Translations under genes and position numbers: made by a program
Notes under the pieces: generated by a model
Told to the model about the DNA's origin: nothing
Databases searched by the model: none
The model's input: the letters and a program-made list of their open reading frames with translations, nothing else
Assembly: GCA_028291055.1 (NCBI GenBank)
Contig: JAQGIP010000051.1
Coordinates: forward strand, 62,001 to 126,000
Source of the DNA: Caulobacter sp.
GTDB lineage: Bacteria; Pseudomonadota; Alphaproteobacteria; Caulobacterales; Caulobacteraceae
Direction of reading: 5' to 3'
Length of the DNA: 64,000 nucleotides
Shown here: positions 58,259-64,000 of the stretch, in pieces
How the letters are laid out: each line of letters opens with the position of its first letter
How positions within the stretch are numbered: position 1 is the stretch's first letter

Positions 58259-60472
58259 CTAGAACTTGTAGCCCAACGCCACGCCGAACGTGCGGGGCTT
58301 GGCGAAGGAGGCGAAGTCGCCCACCGCGGCTTCACGCACATAGAGCTCGGTGTGTTCGTCCGTCAGGTTGGCCCCGAAGACGGAGACCTTCCACGCGTCG
58401 GACGGCGAGTACCAGGTCAGGTTGGCGTTCACGATGGTGAAGGCCGGCTGCTTCAGGCGGTTGTCGACGTGCCAGAAGTAGGAGCCGCTGTAGGAGGCCG
58501 TCACCGTGGATTCGATATGGCCGACCGGCACGTCGTGCTGGAAGGTCAGCGAGGCGAAACCGGCGAACTCGGGCGTGCGGATCAGCTTGTTGCCGGAGTC
58601 GTCCTTCACGACCTGGGTGTTGCCGTTCGGCAGGCCGCCCGGCGTGAAGATCGGAACCCAGTTCTGGCCTTGGAGGAAGCTGGTGTAGCGGCCGTGGGTA
58701 TAGGCGCCGCCCACGTGGATCGAGAAGTTGTCGTTCAGGCGCGCCGAGAAGTCCGCATCCAAGCCGTAGATCTCGCCGGCGGCGGCGTTGTAAAGCACCT
58801 GTTGGTTGAGGGTGTTCAGCGCGTTGATCTGGATGTTTTCGTACTGGCTGTAGAAGACCGAGGTCGAGAAGACGGTCGCGCCGACGTTGTACTTGTAGCC
58901 GATTTCGTAGGCCTTCACCTTTTCGGGCTGGACCGGAACGCCGGCCGAGGGGCAGGCGGGGTTGGGACGCGGCGCCGCCGTGGTGCAGGCGCCGGTGGCG
59001 CCGCCGTCGAACAGGCCGCTCTTGAAGCCTTCGCTGTAGCTGGCGTAGGCGCTGGACTTCTCGGTGACGTCGTAACGCAGGGCGACACGCGGGGTGAACG
59101 CCGACCAGGTGTGCGATGCGTCGAGCATGATGGCGCCGTTCGGGCCGCCGTCGTTGTTGGTGGCGTGCTTCTTTTCGCTGCTGTAGCGGCCGCCGACGGT
59201 CAGGTGCAGGCTGTCGGTGAGGTCGAACTTCACTTCGGCGTAGGCCGCGTAGGCCGTGGCGTCGACGTGGACGTAGGGACGGAGCGACGGGAAGGGCAGG
59301 AAGGCGCCGCCCACCGCCACGCGCGCCTGGGTGATGGATTCATCGTGATAGTAGTAGAGGCCGCCCAACCACGACACGCGCCCCATGACCGGAGAGGTGT
59401 AGATCAACTCCTGGGTCTCGGTTTCCTGCGTCTGGGGGTCGGCATAGAAGGTCTGAACCGGAACCTCGGTGCCGTCCAGATCGGTGCCAAAGGGATACTT
59501 GGTCTTGGCCCAGCTGCTGATCGAGGTCAGCTTGCCCCAGGAATGGTCCCAGTCGAGGTTCAGCGTCACCGCCCTGTAGTCCAGGCGGTTATAGGGGTCG
59601 TTGTTCAGCGAGATGTGCTCGTAATCGTCGTTCGGAATATGGGCCGCGACGCTGCCCTGCTGCGGCGTGTTGCCGTTGAGCGGACGATAGGAATAGGCCG
59701 CATTGTCCGACTGCTTGATGTAGGCGCCGGTCAGGATCGCGCGGAAGTCGTCGGTCGGCTGGAAGAGCAGGCGGGCTCGGATACCCTGGGAGTCGGTGAT
59801 CGACGAGTGCTTGCCGCCGAGCGCCAGGTTGCGGGTATAGCCGTCGTTCTTGCGGCTGTAGGCGGCCACGTTGACGGCGAACATGTCGCCGAGCGGCAGG
59901 TTGCCGTAGACCGACAGCCCGACCTCGTCGAAGCTGCCGTAGCTGGCGTCGATGCTGGCGCTGGTCTTGGTCAGCGAGGGAACCTTGGTCGTCACGACGA
60001 TGGCGCCGCCGGTGGCGTTACGGCCGTAGAGCGAACCCTGCGGGCCCTTCAGCACTTCGATCTGGTCGACGTTGTTGAAGTCGAACAGGCCCGAGCCCTG
60101 GCTGGAGATATAGACGCCGTCCACATAGATGGCGACGTTGGGATCGGCGCCCGTGCCGGTCACGGTCGTGCCAACGCCGCGGATGGTCGGCTGCACATAG
60201 GTGCCTTGCGAGGTGATGTTGAGGCCGGGCGTCAGCAGGCGCAGGTCGCGCGAATCCGAGACGCCGGAATTCTTGAGCTCGGTCGAGGTGACCACGGAGA
60301 CCGAGGCGGGAACGTCGACCAGACGTTCCGAGCGGCGCTGCGCGGTGACGACCACTTCGGCGACGACGCCGGGTTCGGTCGGTTGCGGGTCCGCCTGGCT
60401 CTGGGCGAACGCGATGGTCGGGAGCAAGGAGGCTCCCGCGAATAGAACGGAAATCAGCTGTGAACGTCGCAT
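58259..60472 (-). CDS. TonB-dependent outer-membrane receptor, third
   Basis: The 737-residue receptor has signal peptide MRRSQLISVLFAGASLLPT, TonB box EVVVTAQRR, plug motif VLKGPQGSLYGRNATGG and a terminal strand GVALGYKF. ATG 60472 follows GGGGAGG, and the longer frame to 60529 begins in leader sequence. It is similar in plan to the receptor at 10536 but not closely alike in the barrel, so it probably has a different ligand. It serves the P450/amidohydrolase region by position. A candidate GntR-type site lies 198 bases upstream. Confidence 0.93.
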   Translation of the reverse strand: MRRSQLISVLFAGASLLPTIAFAQSQADPQPTEPGVVAEVVVTAQRRSERLVDVPASVSVVTSTELKNSGVSDSRDLRLLTPGLNITSQGTYVQPTIRGVGTTVTGTGADPNVAIYVDGVYISSQGSGLFDFNNVDQIEVLKGPQGSLYGRNATGGAIVVTTKVPSLTKTSASIDASYGSFDEVGLSVYGNLPLGDMFAVNVAAYSRKNDGYTRNLALGGKHSSITDSQGIRARLLFQPTDDFRAILTGAYIKQSDNAAYSYRPLNGNTPQQGSVAAHIPNDDYEHISLNNDPYNRLDYRAVTLNLDWDHSWGKLTSISSWAKTKYPFGTDLDGTEVPVQTFYADPQTQETETQELIYTSPVMGRVSWLGGLYYYHDESITQARVAVGGAFLPFPSLRPYVHVDATAYAAYAEVKFDLTDSLHLTVGGRYSSEKKHATNNDGGPNGAIMLDASHTWSAFTPRVALRYDVTEKSSAYASYSEGFKSGLFDGGATGACTTAAPRPNPACPSAGVPVQPEKVKAYEIGYKYNVGATVFSTSVFYSQYENIQINALNTLNQQVLYNAAAGEIYGLDADFSARLNDNFSIHVGGAYTHGRYTSFLQGQNWVPIFTPGGLPNGNTQVVKDDSGNKLIRTPEFAGFASLTFQHDVPVGHIESTVTASYSGSYFWHVDNRLKQPAFTIVNANLTWYSPSDAWKVSVFGANLTDEHTELYVREAAVGDFASFAKPRTFGVALGYKF

Positions 60473-60845
60473 CGATTGATCCTCCCCAAGGTTCGCCCGC
60501 CTTTTTTGTGCGGGGCGTTTTCCGACCACTGCGAGACATCTAGGAGGTCGGCTGAGCGACTATATGTCGGCCTCACTGAATTACCATCCATAAAATATAA
60601 CGCGTTGCAGAAACTGCGGTGCACAAGATTTCTAAGTGAACATTGATATTATTGTTTTTTCAGGGTTTTTAGATTTTCTAGTTAGATAAATGACCAAAAT
60701 AAGCTGCATCCCGTTCTAGGAAGTTGGAGTAGATTTACACGCTTCGGATGCTCAAACTTCAGGGCTCTCCCCTCCTGCGTGTGAGTCCCAGGCCACCGGG
60801 AGGCCCTCGGGGTCGCCCCATCCGCGCTTGCCCCGACTCGCACCT
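60473..60845. other. 373-base AT-rich promoter region, no gene
   Basis: The stretch 60560-60720 is clearly AT-richer than the rest of the window and includes a T-run and a TAGATTTTCTA palindrome (60670-60680). I see no open frame with a ribosome site. It probably holds the receptor's promoter and leader. Confidence 0.55.
60670..60680. promoter_or_regulatory. Candidate GntR operator, copy 3
   Basis: TAGATTTTCTA differs from TAGATNATCTA at one base and is followed by GTTAGATAAAT. It lies far upstream of the receptor start, so assignment is weak. Confidence 0.3.
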
Positions 60846-61640
60846 TCATGGGCGATAGCGGGGCGCGGGCTGCGATCGGGACATGTTCGGGGCAAGCGCC
60901 TCGCGCGCGGCCTTGAAGGCGGCCCAGTCGGCGATGTCGGGGAGCGATGGGATCGTCACCCGCTCGCCCAGTTCCAGACCCGCCAGCGCCGCCTCGACCA
61001 TCGCCTCGGCGTCCATCAGCCGGTCGCCCGCGATCGCCTCGATGTCGATCTCCGCCTTCCCCCAGATTTCCGTCCGGGTCATGCCCGGCAACACCGCCTG
61101 CACCCGTACGCCCGCACGGCCGAGTTCGCTCTGCAGCCCCTCGCTCAGGGCCAGCAGATAGGCCTTGCTCGCGGTATAGCCGGCGCTGATGCCCGGCCGG
61201 TCGGCGTTGAGGCCCACCACCGAGCCGACATTGATGATGTCTCCGCGCCCGCGCGCCACGAACCCGGGCGCCACCGCCCTCGCAAGCCGGGTCGAGGCCA
61301 CCACATTCAGCAGCAGCATGGCCTCAAGCGCGTCGGGCGACATGTCGACCATGCGGCCGGGCACGGCGATCCCGGCATTGTTCACCAGCACCGAGATGTC
61401 GTCATGGCGCAGCCTGTCCTCGACGCGCCGCAGGTCGGAGGGGTGCGAAAGATCGGCCGCCAGCACCTCCACGGCCACGCCCGCCGCGTCACGCAGCGCG
61501 GCGGCCGACCGCTCGAGCCGGGACCGGTCGCGCGCGACCAGGGCGAGATCGTATCCCCGCGCGGCGAGGCTCGTCGCATAGGCGGCGCCGATGCCCGCCG
61601 ACGCCCCGGTGACCAGGGCAACCCCCTTCAACTCCGCCAA
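60846..61640 (-). CDS. SDR oxidoreductase (DltE/YdfG-like)
   Basis: The 264-residue SDR has VTGASAGIGAAYATSLAARG, NNAGIAVPGRMVDMS, NVGSVVGLNADR with Ser, and YTASK. The C-terminal part (VTIPSLPDIADWAAFKAARE) fits the fatty-acyl or sterol-reducing SDR subgroup with a carboxyl-side extension. TTG 61640 is chosen because GGGAGG lies five bases upstream; the frame remains open far beyond it without a better site. It is divergent from the SDR at 61831. Confidence 0.88.
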   Translation of the reverse strand: MAELKGVALVTGASAGIGAAYATSLAARGYDLALVARDRSRLERSAAALRDAAGVAVEVLAADLSHPSDLRRVEDRLRHDDISVLVNNAGIAVPGRMVDMSPDALEAMLLLNVVASTRLARAVAPGFVARGRGDIINVGSVVGLNADRPGISAGYTASKAYLLALSEGLQSELGRAGVRVQAVLPGMTRTEIWGKAEIDIEAIAGDRLMDAEAMVEAALAGLELGERVTIPSLPDIADWAAFKAAREALAPNMSRSQPAPRYRP

Positions 61641-61830
61641 CGCAACCTCCCTTGGGTGGGACGCACTGGCCCTCACCTCATTATTGATATCAGTTCCAGT
61701 TTTCACTAGCTCTGTCACCTGCCGATCTGCGCATCCTGCGCGCGCGCTCACCTGCGCATAGGGCGAACCGGTCTCGGAGCCGCGCGGACGGAGCCCGCAA
61801 AGACACTTCCAGTTGAAAATGGAGACCATG

Positions 61831-62631
61831 ATGATTTCTGGCGCACGCTTCGACGGCAAGACCGTCCTCGTCACCGGCGGCGCGGGGGGTATCGGGCTGG
61901 CCATCGCGACGCGGTTCGCGGGCGAAGGCGCACGCGTGGTCGTCGCCGACCTGAATGGCGCGCAGGCCGAGGCGGCCGCCGCCGGGATCAACGAAACGGG
62001 CGGGCGGGCCATGGGCGTCGCCGTGGACGTCAGCGACGCGTCCCAGGTCCAGGCCATGGTCGACGGCGCGGCCCGACACTTCGGCGGCGTCGACGTCGCG
62101 GTCTGCGCGGCCGGACGCATGAGCCCCAACGTCGACTTCCTCGATCTTGAGGAAGCCGAGTGGAAGAGCGTGCTCGACGTCAACCTCACCGGCGCCTTCC
62201 TGGTCGGCAAGGCCGTGGCGCGCCGCATGCTGGCCGACCGCCGGGGCGAGGCCATCATCCACATCTCCTCAGTCGGCGGCGTGCTGGGGGTGCCCACCCA
62301 GGCGCCCTACTGCGTGAGCAAGGCCGGGCTCGGCATGCTGACCAAGGTCATGGCCCTGTCGCTGGCGCCGCACGGGATCCGGGTGAACGCCGTGGGGCCG
62401 GGCCCCATCAGGACGGCGATGACCAGCGCCCTGGAAGACGACCCCGCCATGCTCCAGCTGATGATGTCGCGAACCCCGATCGGCCGGTTGGGCGAGCCCG
62501 ACGAGATCGCCTCCATCGTCCTGTTCCTGGCAAGCGCCGAGGCCGCCTATATCGCCGGCCAGACCCTTTACGCCGACGGCGGCCGTCTCGCCCTGAACTA
62601 TGTGATGGCGCCCAAACCGCCGGCCGCCTGA
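61831..62631 (+). CDS. Short-chain dehydrogenase/reductase
   Basis: The 266-residue classical SDR has VTGGAGGIGLAIATRF, DVSDASQVQAMV, CAAGRMSPNVDFLDL in place of NNAG, ISSVGGVLGV with Ser, YCVSK, and VGPGPIRTAMTSA. ATG 61831 has GGAG six bases upstream. The divergent gap to the gene at 61640 (190 bases) is AT-rich near 61685 (TATTGATATCAG). Its stop lies three bases from that of the convergent SDR at 62635. Confidence 0.92.
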   Translation: MISGARFDGKTVLVTGGAGGIGLAIATRFAGEGARVVVADLNGAQAEAAAAGINETGGRAMGVAVDVSDASQVQAMVDGAARHFGGVDVAVCAAGRMSPNVDFLDLEEAEWKSVLDVNLTGAFLVGKAVARRMLADRRGEAIIHISSVGGVLGVPTQAPYCVSKAGLGMLTKVMALSLAPHGIRVNAVGPGPIRTAMTSALEDDPAMLQLMMSRTPIGRLGEPDEIASIVLFLASAEAAYIAGQTLYADGGRLALNYVMAPKPPAA

Positions 62632-62634
62632 GCG

Positions 62635-63384
62635 TCAGACTTGGGCGTGACCGCCGTCGACGAACATCTCCGTGCCGGCCACGAACCTCGACGCGTCCGA
62701 GGCCAGGAACAGCGCCGCCTCGCCGATATCGTCGGGCTCCCCCACCCTGCCCAACGGGATCATGCGGGCGAGGTTTTCCAGGAAAACCGCCTCCTGCCCG
62801 GGCGGCGCCATGCTCATCAGGCTGTCGGTCACTACCGGCCCGGGGCTCAGCACATTGACCCGGATGCGCCGGCGCTTCAGCTCCACCGTCCAGCTGCGCG
62901 CCAGGCTGCGTAGCGCGGCCTTCGAGGCCCCATAGAGACTCTGCGACGGCAAGGCCTTCACCGAGCCGCTTGAGCCGATCAGGATGACCGACGCCCCTTC
63001 GCTCAGCAGCGGCAGCGCCGCCTGCACGGTGAACACCACGCCCTTCACATTGAGCGCGAAGGTCTCGTCGAAATTCTGCTCGGTGATGTCGCCCAGCCGC
63101 GCGACCTCCCCGCCTCCGGCGTTGGCCACCAGCACGTCGATACGTCCGGCCTCGGCCCTCACCGCCTCCATCAGCCGCTCGAGATCGCCGGTTACCGCCG
63201 CGTCGGCGACGACGGTCCTGGCCTGGGGGCCGATCAGGGCGGCGGCCTCGTCCAACGACGCGGCGTTGCGCGCGGAGACAAACACCAGCGCGCCTTCCTG
63301 CGCAAAGCGCCTGGCGATCGCCAGGCCGATGCCCCGGCTGCCGCCAGTGACGACGCAGACCCTGCCTTCCAGCGCCTTGGTCAT
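62635..63384 (-). CDS. Short-chain dehydrogenase/reductase
   Basis: The 249-residue SDR has VTGGSRGIGLAIARRF, VANAGGGEVARLGDI, Ser in GSSGSVKALP, YGASK and LSPGPVVTDSLMS. It overlaps the MerR gene by four bases (ATGA) and therefore belongs to the operon acyl-CoA dehydrogenase, MerR, SDR. A 3-hydroxyacyl or ring alcohol dehydrogenase role is likely. Confidence 0.92.
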   Translation of the reverse strand: MTKALEGRVCVVTGGSRGIGLAIARRFAQEGALVFVSARNAASLDEAAALIGPQARTVVADAAVTGDLERLMEAVRAEAGRIDVLVANAGGGEVARLGDITEQNFDETFALNVKGVVFTVQAALPLLSEGASVILIGSSGSVKALPSQSLYGASKAALRSLARSWTVELKRRRIRVNVLSPGPVVTDSLMSMAPPGQEAVFLENLARMIPLGRVGEPDDIGEAALFLASDASRFVAGTEMFVDGGHAQV

Positions 63385-63839
63385 CGCGCGCCGGCCGACG
63401 CCGGCTCACCCGGGCGCCGGCGAGGGGCCGCCGCATCCACCTCGGCGGGCGCATGCCGAAGCTGCTCTTCGAGCGCCTCACAGGACTGCTGCAGAACCTC
63501 CACCGCCTCGTCGAGGTCCTCCCGCTGGCGCGCGAGCACATTCAGCTGACGGCGGAAGATGTCGAGGGCCGCCCGGCTCTGGATGGCGTTGCCATCGCCC
63601 TCGTCGCGCAGCGCGAAGATGTCGGCGATATCGCGGATCGACAGCCGCATGCGCTTGCCCGCCAGGATCAGCCTCAAGCGCGCCCGCTCACGGTTGCCGA
63701 ACAGCCGCACCGTGCCCTGCCGACGCGGCTCCAGCAGGCCCATCTCCTCGTAGAACCGCACGGCGCGCGAGGTCACCGCATACTCCCGGCAGATTTCGCC
63801 GATCGCCTGGATGCGCTCCGGCTGTCTGAGGTTCGCCAT
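63381..63839 (-). CDS. MerR-family transcriptional regulator
   Basis: The 152-residue protein has a MerR helix-turn-helix (ICREYAVTSRAVRFYEEMGL, then VRLFGNRERARLRLILAG) and a coiled-coil-rich C-terminus (about residues 95-130) without the metal-binding cysteines of MerR proper. This form resembles LiuR-type regulators of acyl-CoA catabolism. AAGGAA lies before ATG 63839. It begins 13 bases after the stop of the acyl-CoA dehydrogenase and overlaps the SDR. Effectors are probably acyl-CoA compounds. Confidence 0.92.
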   Translation of the reverse strand: MANLRQPERIQAIGEICREYAVTSRAVRFYEEMGLLEPRRQGTVRLFGNRERARLRLILAGKRMRLSIRDIADIFALRDEGDGNAIQSRAALDIFRRQLNVLARQREDLDEAVEVLQQSCEALEEQLRHAPAEVDAAAPRRRPGEPASAGAR

Positions 63840-63852
63840 CGCGGGCTTCCTT

Positions 63853-64000
63853 TTACTGGGTTTCGATCTGCAGCCGCTCGTAGCGGTCCAGGTGATAGTC
63901 GCTCGACCCGAACTGCTGCTCGATCATCAGGGCGCGCCGGAAGTAGTGGCTGACCGGCGTCTCGTCGGCGATGCCGATACCCCCATGCAGCTGCACCGCC
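63853..64000 (-). CDS. Acyl-CoA dehydrogenase, C-terminal fragment at the window edge
   Basis: Reading into the window from the right edge, the last 48 residues contain AVQLHGGIGIADETPVSHYF, the characteristic QLHGGIG(x)DE motif of acyl-CoA dehydrogenases, and end in RLQIETQ at the TAA 63855-63853. The rest of the gene is outside. It lies directly upstream of the MerR gene on the same strand. The VSHYFRR tail is usual for FadE-type enzymes that take bulky substrates. Confidence 0.88.
   Translation of the reverse strand, partial: AVQLHGGIGIADETPVSHYFRRALMIEQQFGSSDYHLDRYERLQIETQ

Noticed and set aside
58352-60445. Open + strand frame of 697 codons opposite the third TonB receptor
   Set aside because: Val/Gly/Ala-rich antisense shadow of a beta-barrel gene, seen at all three receptors here.
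60846-62297. 483-codon minus-strand frame as one long SDR fusion
   Set aside because: The part beyond 61640 is the antisense of the divergent SDR gene at 61831; a GGGAGG site marks the real start at TTG 61640.
1-64000. tRNA, rRNA, prophage, integrase or IS element
   Set aside because: No cloverleaf in the gaps, no transposase or phage gene among the supported frames, and strand and composition stay uniform apart from a few AT-rich promoters.

Overview
The window reads as high-GC, gene-dense chromosome from an alphaproteobacterium. TonB-dependent receptors with classic TonB boxes, many CaiB/BaiF CoA-transferases, SDRs and luciferase-like flavoenzymes, and short hairpin repeats between genes, all recall Caulobacterales (Caulobacter/Phenylobacterium) or Sphingomonadales. 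I cannot settle the genus. I saw no tRNA, rRNA, IS transposase, integrase or CRISPR array. Nearly everything is catabolic, with its own uptake and regulation.

Region 1 (1-9.5 kb) is a LacI-controlled locus: a TonB receptor, an HSL-family esterase, a GH37 trehalase and a carboxymuconolactone-decarboxylase-like protein on one side, two further HSL esterases, the LacI regulator and an MFS permease on the other. Near-identical palindromes with an ATCGAT core sit in both divergent promoter regions. Trehalase plus three esterases suggests uptake and deacylation of an acylated sugar, which is inference.

Region 2 (9.6-42.8 kb) is a large acyl-CoA catabolic cluster. It holds a second TonB receptor, three CaiB/BaiF genes (two of them double-length), two long luciferase-like monooxygenases, a flavin reductase, a stand-alone riboflavin kinase, an old-yellow-enzyme oxidoreductase, several crotonases, a MaoC-type hydratase, an acyl-CoA dehydrogenase, an acyl-CoA ligase, a TLP1-type thiolase-like protein, a Baeyer-Villiger-type monooxygenase, a D-aminoacylase-type amidohydrolase, an EthD protein, two MFS carriers and two TetR regulators. 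Eleven promoters carry variants of one 18-bp palindrome, ATACCNACCGGTNGGTAT, so the block looks like a single TetR regulon of about 28 kb. The standout gene is 15973-16893: a flavin reductase whose C-terminal half is homologous to the ligand-binding domain of the adjacent TetR regulator, without a DNA-binding domain.

Region 3 (42.8-47.2 kb) holds a double-length CoA-transferase divergent from an MFS carrier and its own TetR, with a different operator-like palindrome between them. Region 4 (47.2-60.8 kb) has a GntR/FCD regulator, an ACMSD-type amidohydrolase with a DUF2889 protein, an operon of phosphotransferase, SDR, luciferase-like oxidoreductase, P450 and SDR, a CoA-transferase, and a third TonB receptor. 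A TAGATNATCTA-like sequence appears at three promoters here. Region 5 (60.8-64 kb) has three SDRs, a MerR regulator and the C-terminus of an acyl-CoA dehydrogenase.

Four copies of a 92-156 bp element ending in CTCCGCTCATCCCGACGAAA inverted repeats, and single copies of other repeat types, lie strictly between genes. The natural substrates are unknown. The enzyme set fits oxidation and ring opening of an alicyclic or terpenoid/steroid-like compound after CoA activation.
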